A stretch of DNA of 28,464 nt from the NCBI GenBank assembly GCA_014380205.1, contig JACMKH010000486.1, positions 1 to 28,464 of the forward strand, in the 5' to 3' direction. The position numbers and the translations under genes were made by a program. The notes under the pieces were generated by a model. It worked only from the letters and a program-made list of their open reading frames with translations. It ran no database searches and had not been told where the DNA came from. Below, one piece after another: positions 1-7,726 of the stretch (the first letter of the stretch is position 1; each line of letters opens with the position of its first letter). This stretch comes from Sphingomonadaceae bacterium (GTDB lineage Bacteria > Pseudomonadota > Alphaproteobacteria > Sphingomonadales > Sphingomonadaceae).

Positions 1-239
1 CCGGCTCGCGGATGACCGCCGAGGGCGTGCTCGTGCTCACCGCGCGCCGCCACCGCACCCAGCTGGCCAACCGCGCCGACGCGCTGGCGCGCTTGGCCGC
101 GCTGCTCGAGCGCGCCCACGACCGCCCCGCGCGCCGCATCGACACGCGCCCCTCGCGCGCCGCCCGGCAGCGCCGCATCGACGCCAAGGCCGCGCGAGGG
201 CGGATCAAGGCAATGCGGGGGCGGCCGGCGGTCGAGTGA
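1..239 (+). CDS. arfB: Peptidyl-tRNA hydrolase ArfB, C-terminal part (5' truncated by window edge)
   Basis: Only the last 79 or so codons are present; the frame is already open at the window edge and ends at TGA. The visible part matches the ArfB/YaeJ release-factor-like family. After the catalytic domain the protein reads EGVLVLTARR, then a helix with NRADAL, and ends in a strongly basic tail (RAARQRRIDAKAARGRIKAM) ending in RGRPAVE. In ArfB this tail enters the mRNA channel of stalled ribosomes while the GGQ motif hydrolyses the peptidyl-tRNA. The GGQ motif lies upstream of the window and cannot be checked. The tail is richer in arginine than in lysine, as expected for a high-GC genome. The stop codon is followed by gene-poor DNA and then the Rhs cassette, so the island begins close to this conserved gene. 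Confidence 0.88.
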   Translation, partial: GSRMTAEGVLVLTARRHRTQLANRADALARLAALLERAHDRPARRIDTRPSRAARQRRIDAKAARGRIKAMRGRPAVE

Positions 240-521
240 GCAGGGGGCTGGGGCGAAAGTCGCGAAGGTCGCCCGCAGGCGGCGCGGGCGGCCAAAGGTC
301 ACATAAGGGTCACACCTACGGCGGCCGCTCGCCGCGGGCGAAGTTCATGAAGTTCACGGCGTGGAGCGATTCGCGCGGAAGCGCGGAAACAGACAAAGCG
401 GACGCCCTGCATGGCGGAAAAGCGCGGCGAGGCGAGGCGACCGGGCGCGGGGGGAACCGAGGGCATGGCGGAGGGGCTGCGTCATCCACCAGCTTGGATC
501 ATGCGATCTCCTATTTGTCAA

Positions 522-536
522 GAACGAAAACGGAAC
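522..536 (-). promoter_or_regulatory. LexA-like SOS box without an obvious target gene
   Basis: On the minus strand the sequence reads GTTCCGTTTTCGTTC, an exact match to the alphaproteobacterial LexA box GTTC-N7-GTTC. A TTGACA-like hexamer begins immediately after it on the same strand. Reading leftward the box is followed only by a six-codon frame and a proline/arginine-rich frame with no recognisable family, then the 3' end of arfB. The target may have been lost, may be very short, or the match may be chance. Confidence 0.4.
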
Positions 537-576
537 GCGGGGACCGTCAGCGGGGCCATGCTGGGGAAGGGTTTTC

Positions 577-617
577 ATTTAGGAGACTGTCGCTGTAATC
601 CCTATTTAGTAGACTGT
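577..617 (+). repeat. Pair of imperfect 14-bp direct repeats at a composition boundary
   Basis: ATTTAGGAGACTGT (577-590) recurs as ATTTAGTAGACTGT (604-617), one mismatch, 27 bases apart start to start. The pair sits where GC-rich chromosomal DNA gives way to the AT-rich end of the Rhs cassette. It could be an insertion scar, part of a recombination site or a protein-binding pair. No integrase or transposase lies nearby. Confidence 0.45.
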
Positions 618-636
618 TACTATAGTCCACCATATC

Positions 637-1116
637 CTATACGGCATCGGGGTAATACATCCTAATATACTCGATGCCTGAAGCGTTAACGTAAATATCT
701 AGCCGACAACTTCTCTCGCGATACCACCCATTGTAATATATAATTACATAATTCTCCAATACGACCCTTCTTATTCGTGTAGGGCTAATGTATGGTCTTA
801 GATGGGATAGAATATCGAATTCACTCATGCGCCTTGTCAGCCCAAAGGGCCCATGTTGTCCGTCTCTTTGGAATCTAAATTCCTTCGAAGAGAGGTGACC
901 TTCCAGAAAATAGAATATGTACGGCCCCGTAATATATCCACAAGCGGAAAGCGGTCGCAGAGCACACCCTCCCTCGCTGTCCTCAATTAAACGGGAAGAC
1001 ATAACAATCTCGGTTGATCCAAGTCTCACTGTCGAGAACTCAGCATCCAAGCGTGCGCAAGACATGCAGTTTTGCGCAAAAAACGTGAATATAGTTAATA
1101 CCAACGTATTTATCAC
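637..1116 (-). CDS. Exported protein of unknown family, candidate immunity protein of the Rhs-M23 toxin
   Basis: A 159-residue protein that I cannot assign to a family. It starts with GTG three bases after the Rhs stop codon, so it is the last gene of the cassette and almost certainly co-translated. The first 20 residues (INTLVLTIFTFFAQ, then a Cys-containing segment) look like a Sec signal sequence, and a lipoprotein signal is possible. The rest is tyrosine- and aromatic-rich with several cysteines and no visible enzyme motif. It is much more AT-rich than the Rhs core, which is typical of toxin tips and their immunity genes. Immunity proteins against wall-degrading toxins must act in the periplasm, so an exported protein directly after an M23-tipped Rhs fits that role. 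This is inference from position and export signal, not from homology. Confidence 0.6.
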   Translation of the reverse strand: MINTLVLTIFTFFAQNCMSCARLDAEFSTVRLGSTEIVMSSRLIEDSEGGCALRPLSACGYITGPYIFYFLEGHLSSKEFRFQRDGQHGPFGLTRRMSEFDILSHLRPYISPTRIRRVVLENYVIIYYNGWYRERSCRLDIYVNASGIEYIRMYYPDAV

Positions 1117-1119
1117 GCT

Positions 1120-4100
1120 TTAAATTCCTGGAAGGCACAATTTCGGGTCAATTGGATTACCATTCTGACTATGGGCGGCGGCGGAGCCCAATCGGACTTC
1201 AAAGTGAACGTGAGAAGACATTCCTGCTCCTAAGTTGCCAGCTCCGGGGCGCACACCCGGCACAGCCGTGCGACCGATTTCTTGTCCCGCGCTGACATCT
1301 CGTCCCACTTGGGAGCTGAAAGACTCAAGATGTCCATACTGAGTAAACACTCCGCCCTCATGATCGATGACGACTTGCCCGCCAAACCCTCGAACGTTGG
1401 AGAAGTCTTGTCGAATAATTGTTCCTCTTCCAGCAGCTACGACTGGGGCGTGAGGCTGATTTGCGATGTCAAGTCCCCAATGACCTCCCTCCCTTGTACC
1501 AAAATCAGGGTTGCCCTGGTCAGTGCCTGGCGTGGGGGTCGCCAATTCAGTTCCGCTAGGAACCGGTCCGGTTGTTAGCCGACCCCCACAAGGGTCGGGC
1601 CTGTCCGCCCGTTCCCTGGGCCGTCTCCTGGCTCGATCGATTGCACGTTGGGCCTGTTCGATGATGCGGTTCACAAGGTCCTGCATCCATCCCGGAACAG
1701 TATCTCGTCGCCGGCGGGGGCCAAACACATCTATAGGTGGCCCGTCCTGTAATCCCAAGGAATCCACCAAGTTCACGGGATCATTGCTCACGTAGGCACA
1801 TAGGTTCATCCCGGCCGCATACCCGATCGGGTCGGGTTGCACGAACCTCCCGAGCTCGGGATCATACATCCGGTTGCGCATATAGTAGAGCTCGGCCTCG
1901 GGCAGCCACAGCTGGCCGGTGAACTGGAATTGGAGCGTGTTGTCCTCCCCCGGCCAACCATAGGGATCGTACGTGTTGATCGCCGCAACCGTTCCGTTGG
2001 GATTGGTGACAGAGACGACCGAGCCGCGCTCGTCAGTCTGGACATATTGGCGGCTCGATTCGCCCACCTGCCCATTCCAATACTGGATCATCGGCGCGCC
2101 CAGCGAACCTGGCTGGTAGACCCAGCGCCGCTGAACTGTCGAGCCCGACGTTCCCGCATATTGCACGATGATGGTCTCGCCGTCCCAAAGGTAGCGCCGG
2201 CTCACGCCGCTCGCTTGGTCAGTCACCTGATAGAGCCTGCCCAGGGGATCGTAGCTGAACAACGTCGCCTCCGCGACGCTCTCACCAGCGAGCCGCGCGC
2301 TCACCAGGCGGTTCAAGGCGTCGTAGACATAAATACGCTCGTCGTCGTCGCCTGGCGCGTTGTAGCGCAAGAAGTTGCCCCGCGCATCGTAGGTCAAGGT
2401 CGCGGTACCTGTGTCAGGCGCATCGACAGTTGGATACCTGTTGAGCCCGTCGACGTTGTAGCTCGTCGATCCTGGGATGGGCTCATCGAACGCATAGTCC
2501 GCATCGGAGCGTGTCCGCTCGACGATCTGGCTCGCCGCATTGTAGCTCATACCAAGCGTCAGGTCGTTGCTCGTCCCTGGCAGGTCGTTGATCACCGAGC
2601 CCAGCCTCGAGACGGGATCGTAGCCCAACTCCTGATCGGCGCGTCCAGGAGCGGTCTGCGGGGCGACCTCGATCAGCCTGTTCTCAACGTCGTATAGAAA
2701 TAGCCCGAGCCGATAGCCTGCCGTGTCATTTTCATGCACCGCGCGAATTCCGCCGTCTATTTGATAGACCATCTCAAACGTCCGGCCGCCCGGGTGCGTA
2801 AGATGCGTACGCGCTCCGTCGCTACGATATTGCGATTCGACCAACCCGAGCGGGCCGTCCTCGCTGAGCAGCCGATCGAGCGCATCATAGGTGAATTCGA
2901 TCTCGTATCCCGGTTGCTCAGCACCCACCATGCGTCCGAAATTGTCGTAGCTATAGGTAACGTCGGGCGTGCCGCTCGCAGAAGGATTCATCAGCGTAGG
3001 GCGGTTGAGATTGTCGTAGCTAAAGGTGATCGTCGTGTTGTCGCGCAATCGCCGCTCGACCACGTTCGAGGCTGCATCGTAGGTGTAACCGTCAAAATCC
3101 GTGCTCGACGAGCCCCCGCCGGTCGCATTGGGATAGCGACGCCGCAAAAGCCGGTCGAACCCATCATAATCGTACGTCGTGAGATTGCCGTTGCCGTCCT
3201 CGATTGTCCCGACCTGTCCGTTGTCGGTGAACGTACGCCGCCAGCGCACAGCAACATTGGCCGTGCCGTGCCCGTCGTGCACCTCGGTCACGCGATTGGC
3301 GTTGTCATAAAAATTTCGGGCGATTCTGTCCCGTGCGCCATTGGGACCGTTGGTCCCTGGCGTGCAGGCATCCGCGGGCGGTGTGGCAGTCAGATTCATT
3401 CGCACCGCCGTGCATGTCAGTCGACTGGCCGCATCATACGTATATCGCATCCGCGAATAGCGCGTGCCGCCAACGCGTACCTCAGCCGTCACAAGACGCG
3501 CCACGCTATCGTAAATGGCGTGATTCGATCGTGAAATCGCGAAGAGCCCCCACGCCGCATCGGTGGTGCCGTCGACCGTACCCTCGTCCGTTTGCGTGAC
3601 GTTGCCGTTAGCGTCATAGGTGAAGCGCTGCGCGTTGCGGTGTTGCACCGAACTGGCCGAGCCATCGGGATCGGGACCGATTATGCCGGCGACCTGGATG
3701 CCCTCATTGTAGCGGTAGTGGACCGTGTCGTCGGTTCCACCAAGCGGGCCATCGACGACCTGAACGTTGCCGAAGGGATCATAGGTGTAGCGCGTGGTCG
3801 CACCAATCGAATTGTTGCCCGCGCGCCGACGCACGGTGACCGGTTGGAGATTGGTCGGGTTGCTGCCGTCCGTCCAGGTGATGATCGTTTCGGTTTCGTT
3901 CTCGCTATCATTGCAGCTCGTGCCCGTCGCGCAACTTTCGATTCGCGTCAAGCGCCATACCGGATTCGTCGCGTTGACAATCACGCCCGCGCTGTTTTTA
4001 TAGCGCGCGTATTGGGGGGCGTAGCTATATCGCGTCTCCGGGCGCGCTGCGCTCGCGAAAGGAGCGGGCAGCATGATCGATGTCACGCCGCCGTGCGTGT

Positions 4101-5472
4101 TGTCATATGTGTAATGGGTGTAGTTACCAAGTTCATCAGTGGTTGACGCCGGCCGATTGCAGGTCGCCGGGCTCAAACAGGGATAGGTCGCACTCGTGGA
4201 TATAAACGATTGTCCAGCATCCGGTTTTTCATGTCTTGTTATTGCTAATATATCACCTCGGACATTGTAGCTGTAACCAATAGTATTGCCTTCTGGCATC
4301 ATCGTTCTAGTCAGAAGACCGCCTGGTCCGTACGTGTATTGCATTACACCGCCGGCACCATTGGATTGAGAACTAGGTAATCCAACGTTTTCGTTAATCT
4401 CGACCTCGACGTTCCCTCCTGCGGGGGGCATGATCGTCGTTTTAGAGATCTGACCAGATGAATCGGCCTCATATTCATAGCTCCAAACTCCCACGCCGTC
4501 GTTGAATGAGACGACACGGCCATCTCCATAGGTGAGGACAATATCTTGATCGTTGGCCTCGGGCCTGCTAATAAAAGTAATTTGTCCATCTACATTTAGA
4601 TTAATCCGAGTAGCACGATCAATGCTATCGGTGGCGGTGATGGATACGGGTTTGTTCGTTGTTTGATTATCAGTATAGGAAAAGGTATAGTGTGGCCATT
4701 CTTCCGTAAGATTGGAGCATTGAAATGCCGTCGGATTACAATAATCCACTGCATTATTAATAGCAGTGGCCTCCACCACACGGTTAAAATCGCGAACGCT
4801 CCTGACGCCAACATTTGGGTCGGAGATGGAAACAGTGAGGTCATTCGCCGCGTAACGCATGTGCATTTGATACCCGAGATTATTAGTTATAGACTGAACT
4901 CTCTCTGCGGTCAAAGGGCCTTGAGATGTGCTAACCGAGTCTTCCACATAATGATATGTGGTTATGAATCCGTCTGGACGGGTGGAGCTGGTGATCCTCG
5001 CTACAATATCGTCCTCTGGATAGTCGCTATCTAAAATGGCGCTAAACCGTGATACAATTCCGTCTGTTGTAGTATAAGTGTAAACATTATTGGACAACGT
5101 GAGCGTTGAACCTGTACGCGTGGTGGGATTAAAACCCCCCGGGCCGTATTCGAATCTCTCGTTGCGAGTTCCCACGCTCACTTCGTAGAAGACGTTCGGA
5201 GGGTCATTTTGAATCCACCCATACGTGGAATCGCGCTGGACCGAACCTGCCCACTCCATAGCAAAGCTAAGCGCCTCGCCGACCGCGCCGCCCGTCGAAA
5301 CTTCGCCGAGCACGAAGGACAACCCGCCAGTGGCCGGGTTGATCGCATTGGAGTCTAGGCTCTGGCGGCTTGGCGGGGGGTTGGCTGGATTGGGGGGCGG
5401 CAGCGATTGCGGTAGCGCGGGCGCGCCGATGAATGCGCAAAGCAGCGCGGCCGTGATATATCGCGCGCGCAT
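1120..5472 (-). CDS. Sec-exported Rhs/YD-repeat protein with C-terminal M23 (LytM) peptidase toxin domain
   Basis: A 1450-residue polymorphic toxin. Residues 1-22 form a Sec signal peptide (RARY, then a hydrophobic stretch). YD repeats fill roughly residues 180-1190. The Rhs core ends with YDPELGRFVQPDPIG and a terminal DSLGL at about residue 1241, where most Rhs proteins have DPxGL. The last 209 residues are the variable tip: an arginine-rich linker, then an M23 domain with zinc-ligand motif HWGLD (His1331, Asp1335), YGHL (His1381) and SHVHFE (His1421, His1423). M23 enzymes cut peptide cross-bridges of peptidoglycan. The start is three bases after the upstream small YD gene. The N-terminal coding part (about 4200-5200) and the tip are more AT-rich than the repeat core. 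There is no PAAR or VgrG nearby, so delivery is unlikely to be classical type VI; Sec export followed by an unknown surface step is my inference. Confidence 0.9.
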   Translation of the reverse strand: MRARYITAALLCAFIGAPALPQSLPPPNPANPPPSRQSLDSNAINPATGGLSFVLGEVSTGGAVGEALSFAMEWAGSVQRDSTYGWIQNDPPNVFYEVSVGTRNERFEYGPGGFNPTTRTGSTLTLSNNVYTYTTTDGIVSRFSAILDSDYPEDDIVARITSSTRPDGFITTYHYVEDSVSTSQGPLTAERVQSITNNLGYQMHMRYAANDLTVSISDPNVGVRSVRDFNRVVEATAINNAVDYCNPTAFQCSNLTEEWPHYTFSYTDNQTTNKPVSITATDSIDRATRINLNVDGQITFISRPEANDQDIVLTYGDGRVVSFNDGVGVWSYEYEADSSGQISKTTIMPPAGGNVEVEINENVGLPSSQSNGAGGVMQYTYGPGGLLTRTMMPEGNTIGYSYNVRGDILAITRHEKPDAGQSFISTSATYPCLSPATCNRPASTTDELGNYTHYTYDNTHGGVTSIMLPAPFASAARPETRYSYAPQYARYKNSAGVIVNATNPVWRLTRIESCATGTSCNDSENETETIITWTDGSNPTNLQPVTVRRRAGNNSIGATTRYTYDPFGNVQVVDGPLGGTDDTVHYRYNEGIQVAGIIGPDPDGSASSVQHRNAQRFTYDANGNVTQTDEGTVDGTTDAAWGLFAISRSNHAIYDSVARLVTAEVRVGGTRYSRMRYTYDAASRLTCTAVRMNLTATPPADACTPGTNGPNGARDRIARNFYDNANRVTEVHDGHGTANVAVRWRRTFTDNGQVGTIEDGNGNLTTYDYDGFDRLLRRRYPNATGGGSSSTDFDGYTYDAASNVVERRLRDNTTITFSYDNLNRPTLMNPSASGTPDVTYSYDNFGRMVGAEQPGYEIEFTYDALDRLLSEDGPLGLVESQYRSDGARTHLTHPGGRTFEMVYQIDGGIRAVHENDTAGYRLGLFLYDVENRLIEVAPQTAPGRADQELGYDPVSRLGSVINDLPGTSNDLTLGMSYNAASQIVERTRSDADYAFDEPIPGSTSYNVDGLNRYPTVDAPDTGTATLTYDARGNFLRYNAPGDDDERIYVYDALNRLVSARLAGESVAEATLFSYDPLGRLYQVTDQASGVSRRYLWDGETIIVQYAGTSGSTVQRRWVYQPGSLGAPMIQYWNGQVGESSRQYVQTDERGSVVSVTNPNGTVAAINTYDPYGWPGEDNTLQFQFTGQLWLPEAELYYMRNRMYDPELGRFVQPDPIGYAAGMNLCAYVSNDPVNLVDSLGLQDGPPIDVFGPRRRRDTVPGWMQDLVNRIIEQAQRAIDRARRRPRERADRPDPCGGRLTTGPVPSGTELATPTPGTDQGNPDFGTREGGHWGLDIANQPHAPVVAAGRGTIIRQDFSNVRGFGGQVVIDHEGGVFTQYGHLESFSSQVGRDVSAGQEIGRTAVPGVRPGAGNLGAGMSSHVHFEVRLGSAAAHSQNGNPIDPKLCLPGI

Positions 5473-5475
5473 GCC

Positions 5476-5751
5476 TCAGCTCTCCGGCTCGTCCAGAGGA
5501 TCGGCAGCAGGAGCGGGTTCTTCGGGGTCGGGAGCGAGGCTTCCCGACTGCGTCACCGTGTCCGAGATCCGGTTGTCCGCGTCGTCATATTGATAGGCAT
5601 TGGTGATTGTGCCGCCGGTGCGCACCGACTCGGCCTCGGTCACCCGCCCGAGCGCATCGTAGGTGAAGGTGCTCGTCTCGGCCTGGCCGAATGCCGCCGT
5701 CGGCAGCGTGAGCGCTCCAAACAAGGCCAAAGAGTAACGCGCGCGACTCAT
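5476..5751 (-). CDS. Small secreted protein with a single YD repeat
   Basis: A 91-residue protein starting at the ATG that follows an AAGGGG ribosome-binding site. It begins with a clear signal peptide (YSLALFGALTLPTAAFG, cleavage probably before QAET), then one Rhs/YD-type unit (TFTYDALGRVTEAES and a second YQYDDADNR half-repeat), and a proline/aspartate/glutamate-rich acidic tail. Its stop is three bases before the Rhs start. It may be a 5' relic of an older Rhs gene kept in frame, or a small partner that caps or chaperones the Rhs shell in the periplasm. I cannot choose between these from sequence alone, but an intact signal peptide and start site argue that it is expressed. Confidence 0.65.
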   Translation of the reverse strand: MSRARYSLALFGALTLPTAAFGQAETSTFTYDALGRVTEAESVRTGGTITNAYQYDDADNRISDTVTQSGSLAPDPEEPAPAADPLDEPES

Positions 5752-5943
5752 ACGGCAAGCCCCTTCGAGGGACAAATGTAGCATAGAGGAGCCGCCCACG
5801 GAATGAAAAAGTGTGATTCCGTCGCAGCCGCGACAATGGAAAGCGAGCCGGTCGACCCGCGCCTCTGACCGGGCGAAGCGTCTTCCCCCCGTGATCGAAA
5901 TGCGGCATCACGCGCGCTTTCCCGCCGCCGTCCCGGAGCATCG

Positions 5944-6486
5944 ATGAAGCGCCTGATCCTGCTGCGCCACGCCAAATCGGGATGGGACGATCCGGTGAAG
6001 TGCGACTTCGACCGGCCGCTAAACGGCAGGGGCCGGCGCGGGGCGCTCGCGATCGGGCGGTGGATGCGCGAGGCGGGGGTGCGCTTCGACCATGCGATCG
6101 CCTCGCCCGCGGTGCGCGTCGCCGAGACGCTCGCGCTCGTCGCCGACAGCTATGGCGCGCCGATCGCGCCCGAATGGGAGCGGCGCGTCTATCTCGCCTC
6201 GAATGCGACCTTGCTCGAGGTCGTCCAGGAGGCCGACGACGCGGTCGAGACCCTGCTCATGTCGGGGCACAATCCGGGGATGGAGGATCTGACGCTGCTG
6301 CTCGTTCCCGACACGCCCGGCGACGTCGAGCGCGCCAAGGTCGAGGAGAAATTCCCGACCGGGGCGCTCGCGGAGATGTGCTTCGATGTCGCGCATTGGA
6401 CCGATGTCGACGAGGGGCGCGGGGCGCTGCTGCGCTTCATGCGCCCGCGCGACCTCGATCCGGCGCTCGGGCCCGACGCGGAGTGA
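5944..6486 (+). CDS. SixA-like histidine phosphatase
   Basis: A 180-residue cytoplasmic protein of the histidine phosphatase (phosphoglycerate mutase-like) superfamily, SixA subgroup. The phospho-acceptor motif is LLRHAKSGWDD at the N-terminus, with His9 as the catalytic residue; a second conserved block, SGHNPGMEDL, supplies the other active-site histidine, and SPAVRVAET is the usual arginine-containing block between them. SixA enzymes remove phosphate from histidine phosphotransfer domains or related substrates; the substrate here cannot be told. The start has GGAG six bases upstream. The 3' end overlaps the next gene by four bases (GTGA), so the two are translationally coupled. Confidence 0.85.
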   Translation: MKRLILLRHAKSGWDDPVKCDFDRPLNGRGRRGALAIGRWMREAGVRFDHAIASPAVRVAETLALVADSYGAPIAPEWERRVYLASNATLLEVVQEADDAVETLLMSGHNPGMEDLTLLLVPDTPGDVERAKVEEKFPTGALAEMCFDVAHWTDVDEGRGALLRFMRPRDLDPALGPDAE

Positions 6487-7004
6487 CCCCGGTCCGCTGG
6501 CGGCGCGCGACGCCCGGGGACGCGCGCTCGCTCGCGCATCTCGGCGCCGCGACCTTTCTCGAAAGCTTCGCCCACGATCACCCGCGCGCCGGAATGCTCG
6601 ATCATCTCGACGAGGCGCACAGCCGCGACTTCTACGCGGCGGCGCTCGCCGATCCGGCCAATGCGGCGATCATCGGCGAAACGCCGCTCGGCGTCCCCGT
6701 CGGCTACGCGCTGTGCACGCCCAACGCGCTCGCGGTCGACGACCCGTCTCCCGGCGACTGGGAGATCAAGCGCATCTATCTGCTCGCAGGGTGGCAAGGC
6801 GGCGGCCACGGCGCGGCGCTGCTCGGTGAGGTCGGCGCGCTCGCCCGCGCGCTCGGCAAGCGCAGGCTTGTGCTCGCGGTCTACACGAACAACGCGGGCG
6901 CGCGGCGCTTCTACGAGCGCCACGGCTTCAGCGCGATCGGCACGACGGTGTTCATGGTCGGCGACGCCGCGTTCGAGGATCTGATTTATATTCGCGCGCT
7001 CTGA
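6483..7004 (+). CDS. GNAT-family N-acetyltransferase
   Basis: A 173-residue protein starting with GTG inside the last codons of the SixA-like gene (GTGA overlap). It shows the GNAT layout: an N-terminal RRATPGDARSLAHL strand-helix, central strand leading to EIKRIYLLAGWQGGGHGAAL, where QGGGHG is the acetyl-CoA pyrophosphate-binding loop, and the C-terminal NNAGARRFYERHGF motif typical of small-molecule and protein acetyltransferases. The substrate is not predictable. Co-translation with the phosphatase suggests a shared transcript, but functional linkage is not evident. Confidence 0.85.
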   Translation: MTPVRWRRATPGDARSLAHLGAATFLESFAHDHPRAGMLDHLDEAHSRDFYAAALADPANAAIIGETPLGVPVGYALCTPNALAVDDPSPGDWEIKRIYLLAGWQGGGHGAALLGEVGALARALGKRRLVLAVYTNNAGARRFYERHGFSAIGTTVFMVGDAAFEDLIYIRAL

Positions 7005-7050
7005 TCGCGTCGGGGAGAAATTTTTCGCGCGCCGATCGCCATTCCGTTTC

Positions 7051-7080
7051 CGTTCATAAAACTCGCCGTATTTATGAACG
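7051..7080. promoter_or_regulatory. Perfect 10-bp inverted repeat upstream of the RcnB-family gene
   Basis: CGTTCATAAA (7051-7060) is repeated in exact inverted form as TTTATGAACG (7071-7080) with a 10-base centre. It is AT-rich within GC-rich surroundings and lies about 60 bases before the RcnB-family start. It lacks a following T-run, so an operator for a dimeric regulator is more likely than a terminator. The regulator is unknown. Confidence 0.5.
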
Positions 7081-7141
7081 TGTCGGCAGCGAGGCGGATG
7101 TTCAGCCTCCAACTGACCGGCCGAACCAAGGAGTACCGGAC

Positions 7142-7624
7142 ATGAACAAGCTTATCCTCACCGGCCTGCTCGCCGCCGTCGCGCTCCCCACCGCCGCCAA
7201 CGCGGTCTCGATGAGCGACGTCCGCGAGGAGCGCCACGACCTTCGCGGCGAGCAGCGCGAGCTTCAGCAGGCGCTGCGCTCGGGCGATCGCGGCGACATC
7301 CGCGACGAGCGGCGCGACGTCACCGACGCGCGCGAGGAATATCGCGACGAGCGGCAGGACTACACCCGCGCCACGGGCGACCGCCGCTACAACCTCGGGC
7401 GCTATCACGCGCCGCGCGGCCATGCGCTCCGCACCGCGTTTCGCGGCCAGCGGCTCCATCGCGCCTTCCTCGGGGCGAGCTATGTGATCGCGCAGCCCGC
7501 CCGCTATCGGCTCGCCGCGCCCAGGCTCGGCCACATCCGGTGGGTGCGCTACCGCAACGACGCGCTGCTCGTCGACATGCGGACCGGCGCGGTGATCGCG
7601 ATCGAGAACAACATCTTCTGGTAG
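7142..7624 (+). CDS. RcnB-family periplasmic protein
   Basis: A 160-residue exported protein. Residues 1-21 are a signal peptide ending ANA. Residues about 25-80 are highly charged helical repeats rich in R, D and E (REERHDLRGEQRE type). The C-terminal 30 residues carry the RcnB signature: WVRYRNDALLVDMRTG, then a hydrophobic end finishing in NNIFW. In Escherichia coli RcnB is a periplasmic protein needed for nickel/cobalt homeostasis; sphingomonads carry many paralogues whose metal role is unproven. AAGGAG lies 7-8 bases before the ATG. A perfect palindrome lies upstream and a strong terminator hairpin follows the gene, so it is probably monocistronic. Confidence 0.8.
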   Translation: MNKLILTGLLAAVALPTAANAVSMSDVREERHDLRGEQRELQQALRSGDRGDIRDERRDVTDAREEYRDERQDYTRATGDRRYNLGRYHAPRGHALRTAFRGQRLHRAFLGASYVIAQPARYRLAAPRLGHIRWVRYRNDALLVDMRTGAVIAIENNIFW

Positions 7625-7646
7625 GCGGTCTCCTCCCGCCGGCAAG

Positions 7647-7677
7647 CCGCCCGGGGCAGCGATGCTCCGGGCGGTTT
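7647..7677 (+). terminator. Rho-independent terminator after the RcnB-family gene
   Basis: CCGCCCGG plus GCA pairs across a GCGA loop with TGC plus CCGGGCGG, leaving one G/T mismatch position, and is followed directly by TTT. It begins about 23 bases after the stop codon. Confidence 0.7.
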
Positions 7678-7726
7678 GACGTTGCGCCACCGCTCGCGCA
7701 GGATGGCAAGGCGAGGGAGGGACTGG

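Larger units (their letters stand above)
240..636. other. Gene-poor intergenic stretch between arfB and the Rhs cassette
   Basis: About 400 bases without a convincing gene. Open frames exist on both strands, but they are short, overlap each other and give low-complexity arginine- or proline-rich translations. The left part is GC-rich like the chromosome; from about 575 rightward the composition turns AT-rich, which I take as the edge of the acquired Rhs cassette. The stretch holds one LexA-like box and one pair of imperfect direct repeats, listed separately. Confidence 0.6.

Noticed and set aside
354..578. Minus-strand frame downstream of the orphan LexA-like box
   Set aside because: Arg/Pro-rich, starts upstream of the box, no ribosome-binding site and no family resemblance.
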